From assembly GCA_021159235.1 (NCBI GenBank), contig JAGGSF010000088.1:1-24201 (forward strand): a DNA stretch of 24,201 nt, read 5' to 3'. Source of the DNA: Deltaproteobacteria bacterium (GTDB lineage: Bacteria > Campylobacterota_A > Desulfurellia > JAGGSF01). Each line of letters opens with the position of its first letter. Position 1 is the stretch's first letter. Below are positions 1-7,321 of the stretch, in pieces. Under the pieces are notes generated by a model. It was given only the letters and a program-made list of their open reading frames with translations. It ran no database searches and was not told where the DNA came from. The position numbers were made by a program, and so were the translations under genes.

Positions 1-32
1 ATTTTAAATTCACGATGATTTAAGAGGTGAGT

Positions 33-1280
33 ATGGAATATAGCGAATTGGCTCGAAAAAGAGTTAATGAATTGTGTGCAATTGCAAAGGATTTAGGTAT
101 CAGCTTGAACAAAAGTAGAAAGAAGCAACTGCTGGTTTTAGAGATATTGAAGAAAGATGCTGAGAAAAGGGGTCTTTTTTTCAATGAAGGGGTATTACAA
201 ATACTTCCCGATGGCTTTGGTTTTTTGCGTTCCCATAAGAATAATTATTTATCCTCTTCTTCCGATATTTATGTTTCTCCATTACAGATCAAGAAGTTCT
301 CGCTGAGAACGGGGGATCTTGTTACCGGTTTCATGCGGCCACCCCGTGAAAATGAACGCTATTATGCATTACTGAAAGTGGAGGCAGTGAACCACGACGA
401 TCCGAGTAAGGCAGCAAAACGACTATATTTTGACGATCTTACCCCTCTCTATCCTACAGAGCGAATAAAATTAGAAACAACACCTGATAACATTTCTATG
501 AGGGTGATGGATCTTGTTACACCTATCGGGAAAGGGCAGAGGGGTCTAATTGTTGCAGCTCCCCGCACCGGGAAGACAATACTCTTGCAGAATATAGCAA
601 ATAGCATTACCAGGAACTACCCTGAAATTAAACTCATTGTTCTTCTGATCGATGAAAGGCCCGAAGAAGTAACAGACATGAAAAGATCTGTAGAGGCAGA
701 AGTGGTAAGTTCTACTTTTGACGAGGTTCCAGAAAGGCATACCCAGGTGGCAGAGATTGTATTGGAAAGAGCAAAAAGACTGGTAGAAAACAAGACTGAT
801 GTAGTAATACTCTTAGATAGTATAACACGGCTGGCACGGGCCTATAACGCTACAATTCCGCCAAGCGGGAAAGTGCTTTCAGGTGGATTAGATTCCAATG
901 CATTGCAAAAGCCTAAAAAGTTTTTTGGCTCTGCGAGGAATGTAGAGGAAGGAGGCAGTTTAACCATTATTGCCACTGCTTTAATAGATACAGGTTCTCG
1001 CATGGATGATGTAATTTTCGAGGAGTTTAAAGGAACAGGCAATATGGAGTTGCATCTGGATAGGAACCTTTCTGATAGAAGGGTTTTTCCAGCAATTGAT
1101 ATTACGCGTTCAGGAACAAGAAAAGAAGAACTGCTTGTTCCAAAAGAGGAGTTACAAAGAATGTGGATATTGAGAAAGGTACTCATGGAGATGAATGATA
1201 TTGATGCTATGCTCTTTCTGGTGGATAAACTTTCCAAGACAAAAACCAACAAAGAATTTTTAGAATCAATGAATAGATAG
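33..1280 (+). CDS. rho: Transcription termination factor Rho
   Basis: This is the hexameric ATP-dependent RNA helicase/translocase that ends transcription at unstructured C-rich sites. Read from ATG 33 it has 415 residues, a normal length. In order it shows an N-terminal helical Rho_N region (about 3-45), a cold-shock RNA-binding fold with an RNP-like GFGFLR at 61-66, and a RecA-type ATPase core. The Walker A is APRTGKT at 176-182 and the Walker B region is [10 protein letters not shown] near 257-266. The Q-loop and R-loop region follows, with [24 protein letters not shown] at 27 is also in frame, but it lies inside the AAGAGG ribosome-binding site, which is 5 nt before ATG 33, so I chose the ATG. 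Its 3' end overlaps the convergent gene by 15 bp. The first 32 bases are too short to identify an upstream gene. Confidence 0.97.
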   Translation: MEYSELARKRVNELCAIAKDLGISLNKSRKKQLLVLEILKKDAEKRGLFFNEGVLQILPDGFGFLRSHKNNYLSSSSDIYVSPLQIKKFSLRTGDLVTGFMRPPRENERYYALLKVEAVNHDDPSKAAKRLYFDDLTPLYPTERIKLETTPDNISMRVMDLVTPIGKGQRGLIVAAPRTGKTILLQNIANSITRNYPEIKLIVLLIDERPEEVTDMKRSVEAEVVSSTFDEVPERHTQVAEIVLERAKRLVENKTDVVILLDSITRLARAYNATIPPSGKVLSGGLDSNALQKPKKFFGSARNVEEGGSLTIIATALIDTGSRMDDVIFEEFKGTGNMELHLDRNLSDRRVFPAIDITRSGTRKEELLVPKEELQRMWILRKVLMEMNDIDAMLFLVDKLSKTKTNKEFLESMNR

Positions 1281-3851
1281 ATTTTCTTTAATTATTTCTC
1301 TGGCTTTTTTCAACGCTTCTTCCTTTGAGTTTATTTCCCCTGAAAGGATGCCTTTAAACACTGAATCAAGGATTTTTCCCAGAAGCGGCGATGGTTTTAC
1401 ACCCAGTCTGATAAGGTCATTTCCGTCTATCATATTTTTAGTAAATTTAAGCTGATTTATAAACCGGGCAATTTTGTTTTTGGTTTGCTCTAACCTGGCG
1501 ATACTCAAGAGAAAGATCAGCTGTTCATTGGTCAGTGGCTTTAAAAGATAATATATGGAGACATCGGTGGTTTCATTTTCAAGCTGATGAAGGAGGTGTT
1601 TTTTTTCTTTTTGTATGGGAAGGACGATTTTTTTTATATTTTCTGGTGCGTTTAATATTTGAGTTAGACTCACGTTGTGCAGGCTTGCATAGTGTTCAAG
1701 GATAAGCAGAAATACGATTTCTCTGTTTACCTTTTCTGCGGGATGTAGAAGAAGATAACTATCTATGAAGCTGGAGGCTGTTTCCATATGTTTGATGCAG
1801 GCAGGTTCTATAACGAGATTTTTTTCCAGATTGCTGAAGACACCTAATTTATTTAATTTTTCAATGGCTCGAGGGGCTTCTCTTTCTTTCAGGATAAGAA
1901 AGAGTTCTATAAATAGCCTTTTTTTATCCACCTGATTTAAGAGATTCAGTTCTAATGCCTTTTTAATGAGCTTTTCCGTTTGTTTACCTACTTCAAAATT
2001 GAACTTTACTGCAAACCTGATTGCCCGAAAAATTCTGGTGGGATCCTCAATAAAGCTTAGAGTATGTAAAACTCTTATCTTTTTATCTTTTATATCCTTC
2101 AATCCACCAAAATAATCCAGAAGATCGCCAAAGTTGTTGTTCAGTTTTATAGCCAGTGTATTGATGCTAAAATCTCTTCTGTATAAATCCTGTTTAATAG
2201 AACTTAACTCTACAGAAGGTAGACTTCCAGGAACTTCGTAATATTCCTGACGGGCGGTAGCTACATCAAACTTGAAACCATCGGGGAGTATTACCGTTGC
2301 TGTATTGAATTTTTCATGGGTTGCCACTTTTCCTTTCACTAGTTTGGCAAACTCCCTGGCAAATGTTATTCCGTTTCCCTCTATTACGATGTCAATATCA
2401 AGATTCTCTCTGTTTATAATAAGATCTCTCACGAAGCCACCCACTATATAGGCGTTAAAGCTCAACTGCTGAGCCAATGAACCTATTTTTTTTAACAGGA
2501 TGTATATGTCCGAAGGTAAACTCTTCTCCATCTTGTGAGCAATATTCTCCATTTTTAAGGTGTGTTTTTTTATCTGTTCACCACCCAGAAGATGCAGGAT
2601 GTTGGTACGGGTGATTACACCGATGAGTTTACCCTTCTTTAAAACAGGCAGAAGTTTTTGTTTTTCATCAATTATAATCTTTTTTATTTTTTCAAATGTG
2701 GTATTGTAAGCCGCCGTTTCAAAATCTGCAATCATAAAGTCCTCTATACTTCTCTTCTGCAGGTGATGATGAAATGCTCTTTGCGTAATCTGCCTGGTGA
2801 TGATACCTACCAGCTTATCCTTTTTTAGAACCGGCAAGACGTTTATGCCAAATCTGGTCATCATCTCATTTGCTTCCTCTACGGTGCGATTGTATTCTAT
2901 AGATCGTGGTGGATAGGTCATAATTTTCTCTGCGGTAAGTGCATCCAATATTAGATTGTTTAGCTTTTCGGATATCTTTTCTATCACCTCAGTTAGGGTG
3001 ATGTCTTTAACGGTTGCAGATGCAGCGTAAGTGTGTCCTCCACCACCAAATAATTTAGCAAATTTGCCAATATTGATTTCTTTTCTCTTTGATCTACCGA
3101 TTACATGAATTCTATTTTCCATCCTTATAGCAGCGATTACCGCATCTAACTTTTCTATTTTTAACATCTTTTCTACGGAGATAGCTGCCTCATGAATGTA
3201 CTCATCAAAAGAAGCAAACGTTACAGCCACATTTAAATTGTCAATCTCGTATATCCTTTTGTTTCTTATCAGTTCATTCAGCATATTTACCTGAGGTGCG
3301 GTCATCTCTCTCTCTAATATTTGAGAGACAAGGGTGAGGTTGCCACCTTTTTGTAGCAACCAGGAGCAGGCCTGAAAATCCTTTGCTGTGGTTGATGGAT
3401 AGGTGAGGTTGCCTGTATCTTCGTATATGCCGGTCAGAAAAAGTGTTGCCTCATCAGGAGTAATTTCTATATTTTTCTTTCTCAGTTCGTTTATCATAAG
3501 GGTGGTATTTGCCCCTACTTTATCCGTATAAAGGATGCAGTTTTTAATGTCTCCCTCTTCATGGTGGTCATAGCATATTGTTTTGACCTTTTCTGCTATC
3601 TTTCCGAAAACACCTATCCTTTCTTTGGAATGTGTGTCTACAATGATGAGTGTATCAATATCGTCTAATTTGAATTCTTCAGGTGGTTTTGGTGAATAGA
3701 GGTAAATAATAGTTTGTATGAAGAAATTTTTCATCGTGTAGGGAGGTAAGGGAGGAAGTGCTAACACTGCATCTGGGTAAAGTTTCTTTGCGGCCATAGA
3801 TGATGCAATAGCGTCAAAATCTGGAGATTTGTGACAGGTTATGACTTTCAT
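1266..3851 (-). CDS. DHH-DHHA1-CBS-CBS-tRNA nucleotidyltransferase fusion (CCA- or A-adding)
   Basis: This 861-residue protein joins a DHH phosphoesterase to a class II tRNA nucleotidyltransferase/poly(A) polymerase. The DHH part has PDFDAIAS at 10-17 and YDHHE at 94-98; the DHHA1 part has GGGGH at 269-273. Two CBS domains follow at about 308-360 and 369-422. The nucleotidyltransferase part has GGFVRD at 471-476, the metal-binding DID at 485-487, RRDF at 558-561 and the base-selecting motif EDPTR at 602-606, so it looks catalytically intact. The family builds or repairs tRNA 3' CCA ends; relatives with this long N-terminal extension include A-adding enzymes that work with a separate CC-adding enzyme. 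Whether this one adds A alone or CCA cannot be read from the sequence. The ATG overlaps the recombinase stop codon by 4 nt (ATGA), so it is the last gene of the minus-strand run. Its 3' end overlaps rho. Confidence 0.93.
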   Translation of the reverse strand: MKVITCHKSPDFDAIASSMAAKKLYPDAVLALPPLPPYTMKNFFIQTIIYLYSPKPPEEFKLDDIDTLIIVDTHSKERIGVFGKIAEKVKTICYDHHEEGDIKNCILYTDKVGANTTLMINELRKKNIEITPDEATLFLTGIYEDTGNLTYPSTTAKDFQACSWLLQKGGNLTLVSQILEREMTAPQVNMLNELIRNKRIYEIDNLNVAVTFASFDEYIHEAAISVEKMLKIEKLDAVIAAIRMENRIHVIGRSKRKEINIGKFAKLFGGGGHTYAASATVKDITLTEVIEKISEKLNNLILDALTAEKIMTYPPRSIEYNRTVEEANEMMTRFGINVLPVLKKDKLVGIITRQITQRAFHHHLQKRSIEDFMIADFETAAYNTTFEKIKKIIIDEKQKLLPVLKKGKLIGVITRTNILHLLGGEQIKKHTLKMENIAHKMEKSLPSDIYILLKKIGSLAQQLSFNAYIVGGFVRDLIINRENLDIDIVIEGNGITFAREFAKLVKGKVATHEKFNTATVILPDGFKFDVATARQEYYEVPGSLPSVELSSIKQDLYRRDFSINTLAIKLNNNFGDLLDYFGGLKDIKDKKIRVLHTLSFIEDPTRIFRAIRFAVKFNFEVGKQTEKLIKKALELNLLNQVDKKRLFIELFLILKEREAPRAIEKLNKLGVFSNLEKNLVIEPACIKHMETASSFIDSYLLLHPAEKVNREIVFLLILEHYASLHNVSLTQILNAPENIKKIVLPIQKEKKHLLHQLENETTDVSIYYLLKPLTNEQLIFLLSIARLEQTKNKIARFINQLKFTKNMIDGNDLIRLGVKPSPLLGKILDSVFKGILSGEINSKEEALKKAREIIKENLSIH

Positions 3852-4738
3852 TTTGTACTACGGGGATGTTTTTTGCTGAGTTCCATTGTTAGAAGATTGT
3901 TTGCTACATGGGTATAGATTTGAGTGGTGGTGAGTGAACTGTGTCCCAGCATCTTTTGCAATGCTCTCAGGGAAGCTCCTCCTTCTAACAGATGAGTGGC
4001 AAATGTGTGTCTCCAGAGGTGAGGAGATGTATCTTCTCCTCCTATCTTTTTTGATATTTTCCATATTGCCTGTCTGGTAAACTTTGTTCCCCTATTGGAT
4101 ATAAATAGATAATCGTTTTTTTTGTCTTTTATAAAAAAAGGACGCTCATTTTCTATATATTTTTTAAGTATGTATATAAGCTTTTCTGCCATCGGCACCA
4201 CTCTTTCCTTTGATCCCTTACCTCTTATCTTTAAAAAACCTTCATCCCAATAGATATTACCTATTTTTAAATTGACAAGCTCAGTTACCCTTAAACCCGT
4301 AGCGTATAGAAGCATGAATATTAAAAGATTGCGTCTGGTGATTATATCCTTTTCATACATATATCTTTCTATCAGTTTATCTGTTTTTGTATGAGAGATC
4401 GTTCGGGGCAGTTTTTTTGTTATTTTTATATTTTTTATATTCTCTGTGTTGATTCCCTTTACAACACATCTTTTACTGAGGAATTTTATGAATCCCCTTA
4501 TTGCAGATAGCTTTCTGTTTATACTGATAGCCTTCAGTCCCTTACTTCCCAAGAATAATTTTAATTCCTGTATGGTTTTTTTATCTTCTACAGAGAGATG
4601 CCGTTCTTTCAGGAAATTTAAAAACTCTTCTAAATCTCGCCTGTAGGAGGAAGTTGTATTTTTCGAAAGACCTTTGTTGGACGCAATAAAGCAAATGTAT
4701 TCATTCACCAGCATTTGTGTGTTTTTGTTTCCCAACAC
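3848..4738 (-). CDS. Tyrosine recombinase, XerC/XerD type
   Basis: Site-specific recombinase of the Xer family, whose usual role is resolving chromosome dimers at dif during division. The 296 residues hold an N-terminal SAM-like core-binding domain (about 10-95) and a C-terminal catalytic domain. The full active-site set is visible: R150 (TGLRVTEL), K174 (GKGSK), H240 and R243 (HLWRH), H266 (LGHSS) and nucleophile Y275 (TQIYTHV). The length is typical of XerC/XerD; I cannot choose between them. The start is uncertain. An AGGAGG ends 3 nt before GTG 4738 and 6 nt before TTG 4735, while ATG 4714 has no ribosome-binding site. The start lies inside the end of lemA, so translation is probably coupled. 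Its setting among housekeeping genes, with no attachment-site repeats, argues against a mobile-element integrase. Confidence 0.93.
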   Translation of the reverse strand: MLGNKNTQMLVNEYICFIASNKGLSKNTTSSYRRDLEEFLNFLKERHLSVEDKKTIQELKLFLGSKGLKAISINRKLSAIRGFIKFLSKRCVVKGINTENIKNIKITKKLPRTISHTKTDKLIERYMYEKDIITRRNLLIFMLLYATGLRVTELVNLKIGNIYWDEGFLKIRGKGSKERVVPMAEKLIYILKKYIENERPFFIKDKKNDYLFISNRGTKFTRQAIWKISKKIGGEDTSPHLWRHTFATHLLEGGASLRALQKMLGHSSLTTTQIYTHVANNLLTMELSKKHPRSTK

Positions 4739-5264
4739 TCTCCTCCTCTGAAAATTCAGGATAAGCAGAAAACCCTCGTGCTTTGGCGATGATATTTGCA
4801 GGGAATGATTTTATCAATGCGTTGTAGATTTCTACATTTTTGTTATATTGCCTGGAGGCTTTAAGTATACTTTTTTCCACTTCCTTTAGCTTGTCCATAA
4901 GCGGTGTGAAATTTTCATTTGCCTTTAATTCAGGATATTTGTCCACAACGGATAAGAGTTTGGATAGAGCATCATCTACCGCATAAAAAGAGGATATTTT
5001 TTTGTTTTTTGTAGATGCGAATTTAGTGTATACATCTGTTGCATATTGAATGATGTCTCTTTCCTGAACTGTGTAGTCTTTCATCATGGCTAAAAAAGAG
5101 GGAATGAGACTGGATTTCTTCTGAAATTCTGCATCAATTTTTTTCCAGGATTCATCGCACATTGTTTTACATCTATCTAATTTATTGTTAGTTTGAGCAT
5201 AAAACATTCCCCCTATTATAAATACAAGCAGAATGATGAGTATTGCTGCTAAGAGTCTTTTCAT
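4701..5264 (-). CDS. lemA: LemA family membrane-anchored protein
   Basis: LemA-type protein of 187 residues; the function of the family is not settled. The first 25 residues form a single membrane anchor (MKRLLAAILIILLVFIIGG). A helical domain follows with the family pattern of an ID-x(5-6)-LIP segment (KKIDAEFQKKSSLIPSFL). The C-terminal hallmark is YNALIKSFPANIIAKA, followed by a GF-x-x-x-PEF element, near residues 146-173. It lacks the usual WxxIDVQLKRR wording, so it is a divergent member. A strong ribosome-binding site (AAAGGAGGG) lies 5 nt before the ATG. It is preceded by the small Gly-rich protein and overlaps the recombinase start by 38 nt. LemA is commonly linked to Gly-rich TPM-domain proteins, which fits the neighbour. 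Confidence 0.9.
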   Translation of the reverse strand: MKRLLAAILIILLVFIIGGMFYAQTNNKLDRCKTMCDESWKKIDAEFQKKSSLIPSFLAMMKDYTVQERDIIQYATDVYTKFASTKNKKISSFYAVDDALSKLLSVVDKYPELKANENFTPLMDKLKEVEKSILKASRQYNKNVEIYNALIKSFPANIIAKARGFSAYPEFSEEESVGKQKHTNAGE

Positions 5265-5282
5265 TGCAACCCTCCTTTATCT

Positions 5283-5495
5283 TTACCAGCTCCCAATTCC
5301 ACCAAAACCTCCGCCAAATCTACTCCCGAAACCTCCTCCAAACAGGTTATCCCAGTCACTTTTTACCTTACTGAATAAAAGATTGAATAGTATGGGAAGA
5401 AGTGCAGGCAACACAAGAAAGATTATTACACCCAGGATAATAAAGACAGTGAAATATGTAGATTTATACAACTGCAAGTATTGCCTCCATTTCAT
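5283..5495 (-). CDS. Small single-TM protein with Gly-rich tail (possible TPM/YgcG-like remnant)
   Basis: A 70-residue protein with one hydrophobic segment (about 15-40) followed by a Gly/Phe-rich tail (FGGGFGSRFGGGFGG). TPM-domain (YgcG-type) partners of LemA typically end in a membrane segment plus a Gly-rich tail, so this looks like the C-terminal part of such a protein without its TPM domain. That link is inference. ATG 5495 has little ribosome-binding sequence; a GGAGG lies 6 nt before a TTG at residue 7 (5477), which may be the true start. The gene begins inside the end of the upstream gene (32-nt overlap) and lies 18 bp before lemA, so it is probably translated by coupling. The membrane-plus-tail composition makes it more likely real than a chance frame. 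Confidence 0.65.
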   Translation of the reverse strand: MKWRQYLQLYKSTYFTVFIILGVIIFLVLPALLPILFNLLFSKVKSDWDNLFGGGFGSRFGGGFGGIGSW

Positions 5496-6123
5496 CTATG
5501 TATTGCATGAATAATGAAATCAACTCGGACAATGGCGTCTTCTTTAATCGCACAATTTTCCTTAGGGTATAGAGCTTTTTGCCGTATGTTTCTTCAAACA
5601 AGTCAAACAGTTCTTCCTTGGTTTTATTTTTTACTTCCTTCTCCTTGAGATACAGGAGGCCTTTTATGATAAGTGAAAAGTTGTATGCTGACCTTATAAG
5701 CAGGTCATGCAGTGTTTTTCTTTCCCAATATGCGCTTAGGAAACTGCCTTTGAGTGTAAGGAGTTTGCCCCGTAATTCGTATTCGCACTGTTTTTTTAGG
5801 TTTTCCTTTTCTATCCTTATATCCTGCAGGATATTCTTTCCACATAAAATGTTTAGATTCTCCTGCATTTCTAAGGTTTCTATGCAGAATATGTAACTCA
5901 CATTTCGAAGGAATGTCTCATCAACTATTATGGGGTTGGATACCTTTCCTCTGTATTTGGCATATATATCTTTAATTATCTGTAAATCTCCTGTCTCTGT
6001 TTTATTCAGTACAACAAGAAGACCGTTTTTCTTTTCCTCCGCCATAAATCCTATGTTGTGCAGCCCTACACAGACAAGCCTTTCTTTAAATTCTTCTTTT
6101 AGATTATCAATCAATCCTTTCAC
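5464..6123 (-). CDS. Nucleotidyltransferase-fold-like protein with lost active-site signature, LemA-operon associated
   Basis: A 219-residue soluble protein. I recall similar proteins beside lemA annotated as nucleotidyltransferase-domain proteins, with a conserved central ELRGKLL block; here CEYELRGKLLTLKGSFL occurs near 112-128. In such proteins the N-terminus carries a GS-x(n)-SD-x-D signature. The corresponding stretch here (VGLHNIGFMAEEKKNGLLVVL, about 19-39) has lost the GS and both acidic metal ligands, so catalysis is unlikely. The rest is predicted helical, with an LLIRSAYNFSLIIKGLL segment like a HEPN/KNTase C-terminal helical bundle. The start overlaps the tgt stop by 17 nt, so it should be expressed with tgt. 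Family assignment is by motif memory only; the biochemical role is unknown. Confidence 0.75.
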   Translation of the reverse strand: MKGLIDNLKEEFKERLVCVGLHNIGFMAEEKKNGLLVVLNKTETGDLQIIKDIYAKYRGKVSNPIIVDETFLRNVSYIFCIETLEMQENLNILCGKNILQDIRIEKENLKKQCEYELRGKLLTLKGSFLSAYWERKTLHDLLIRSAYNFSLIIKGLLYLKEKEVKNKTKEELFDLFEETYGKKLYTLRKIVRLKKTPLSELISLFMQYIDEMEAILAVV

Positions 6124-7222
6124 TTCTCTTCCTTAAAAAGTCTTCCTTAAATAGATGAAATTGATGCTTCAATATAGCCTCTCTTATGTTATTCATAAGA
6201 GAGGTGTAGAAGTGCAGATTATGTATTGTTGAAAGTGTATAGTAGAGGAGTTCATCTGCTTTAAACAAGTGTCTCAGATAAGCACGAGAAAAATGCTGGC
6301 ATGTATAACAGCTGCATCCTTCTTCTACAGGATTTTCATCAAGGGTATATTTTTTCTTTTTTATGTGTATATTGCCTTTTTGTGTAAATAGCACGCCGTT
6401 TCTTGCATTTCTGGTGGGCAGGACACAGTCAAACATATCTATTCCCATTTCCACACATTCTAATATGTCCTCTGGTGTGCCTATGCCCATTGCGTAACGT
6501 GGCTTACAAGAAGGCAGGCAGGATGAACACAGCTGCACTATATTCAACATTTCTTCTCTCGGTTCTCCGGTCATCAGTCCGCCAATAGCATATCCTTCAA
6601 ATGGCATTTTTATCATTTTTTCTGTGCACATTTCCCGTAGGTCTTCGTATACACCACCCTGTATTATACCAAACAGCGCGTTGAGAGTGTATCTTTTTCT
6701 CGCTTCTATACTTCTCTCCGCCCAGTTTACTGTTTTTTCTACAGCCTCCTGTATCTCGTTTTTTGCTTTATCGTAAGAAGGACAGATATCCAGGCAAAGG
6801 GCTACATCTGAACCTATTTGAGATTGAATTTCTATTATATCCTCTGGCGTAAGAAAGTGTTTTGATCCGTCAAAAGGTGAAGAAAAACCTATACCCAGTT
6901 CACTCTTTGTAAATATATTATTTAAGCTGAACAGTTGAAATCCTCCGCTGTCCGTTAAAATCATGCCATTGAATCCACAGAATTTATGCAGACCACCAAT
7001 TTTTTGAATTACTTCTTTCCCCGGTCTCAAGTACAGATGATAGGTATTGGAAAGGATGGCCTTTATATTCAGTTCTTCAAGCATTCCTGGAGTTACCGCT
7101 TTTACTGTTGCCTGGGTGCCTACAGGCATAAACAGGGGAGTAGGGACCAGCAGCTCTTCGTTTATCTTTATCGTTCCTGCTCTGGCATTTTCTTCCGTTG
7201 CCTGTATAGAAAAGTTGAACAT
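6107..7222 (-). CDS. tgt: tRNA-guanine transglycosylase
   Basis: Exchanges guanine-34 in the anticodon wobble position of Asp, Asn, His and Tyr tRNAs for the queuosine precursor preQ1. The 371 residues match the bacterial length. Visible sites are the substrate loop and general base in DSGGFQ (91-96, D91), the GIIQGG and IGGL substrate-pocket segments near 185-190 and 213-216, nucleophile D265 in MFDCVLPTRNARNG, and zinc ligands C303, C305, C308 and H334 (CSCYTC and IHNLHF). It is the first gene of the minus-strand run; the usual yajC-secDF partners are absent. The ATG is preceded by AAGG at unusually short spacing. A TATAGT lies about 13 nt upstream, but no convincing -35 accompanies it. A perfect 11-bp inverted repeat lies in its 3' part. 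Confidence 0.97.
   Translation of the reverse strand: MFNFSIQATEENARAGTIKINEELLVPTPLFMPVGTQATVKAVTPGMLEELNIKAILSNTYHLYLRPGKEVIQKIGGLHKFCGFNGMILTDSGGFQLFSLNNIFTKSELGIGFSSPFDGSKHFLTPEDIIEIQSQIGSDVALCLDICPSYDKAKNEIQEAVEKTVNWAERSIEARKRYTLNALFGIIQGGVYEDLREMCTEKMIKMPFEGYAIGGLMTGEPREEMLNIVQLCSSCLPSCKPRYAMGIGTPEDILECVEMGIDMFDCVLPTRNARNGVLFTQKGNIHIKKKKYTLDENPVEEGCSCYTCQHFSRAYLRHLFKADELLYYTLSTIHNLHFYTSLMNNIREAILKHQFHLFKEDFLRKRSERID
6178..6204 (-). repeat. Perfect 11-bp inverted repeat (hairpin) inside the 3' end of tgt
   Basis: The arms CCTCTCTTATG (6178-6188) and CATAAGAGAGG (6194-6204) are exact reverse complements around a 5-nt loop. On the transcribed minus strand the loop reads AATAA. The hairpin lies about 70 nt before the tgt stop codon and about 55 nt before the start of the downstream gene, and encodes the SLMNNIRE segment. 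No U-run follows, so it is not a standard intrinsic terminator. Confidence 0.8.
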
Positions 7223-7285
7223 CCTTGAAGTTTCTACTATATTTTTCTTATCGGTTCAAGCCTGTTTTTAAGATAAATAAATTTC

Positions 7286-7314
7286 TTGCTAACTATACAA
7301 AATAAATCTATATT
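7286..7314 (+). promoter_or_regulatory. Candidate sigma-70-type promoter for argD and the plus-strand gene string
   Basis: A TTGCTA (-35, 7286-7291) and a TATATT (-10, 7309-7314) are separated by 17 bp in the 99-bp divergent gap between tgt and argD. The -10 ends 7 nt before ATG 7322, so transcription would begin at or next to the start codon. Nothing else recognisable lies in the gap. The call rests on consensus matching only. Confidence 0.45.
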
Positions 7315-7321
7315 TAGGGCA

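Noticed and set aside
1-32. Possible end of an upstream gene before rho
   Set aside because: All frames close within about 20 bases, leaving too few residues to identify anything.
842-1252. Long open frame antisense to rho (136 codons)
   Set aside because: It runs entirely within the highly conserved rho core, has no recognisable domain and no ribosome-binding site; conserved codon bias of rho explains it.
3848-4738. Tyrosine recombinase as the integrase of a genomic island
   Set aside because: The sequence is Xer-like, the flanks are housekeeping genes in one operon, and no tRNA gene or flanking direct repeats are visible.
7223-7260. CTTGAA and TTCAAG inverted pair upstream of tgt as an operator
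   Set aside because: Only 6-bp arms 25 bp apart with no extension; expected by chance in A+T-rich sequence.
7253-7262. GGTTCAAGCC resembling a tRNA T-loop
   Set aside because: No acceptor, D-arm or anticodon arm can be built around it in the 99-bp gap.
6986-7271. Two short plus-strand frames opposite the tgt N-terminus, reaching the divergent gap
   Set aside because: They lie in conserved tgt sequence, have no ribosome-binding site and no domain.
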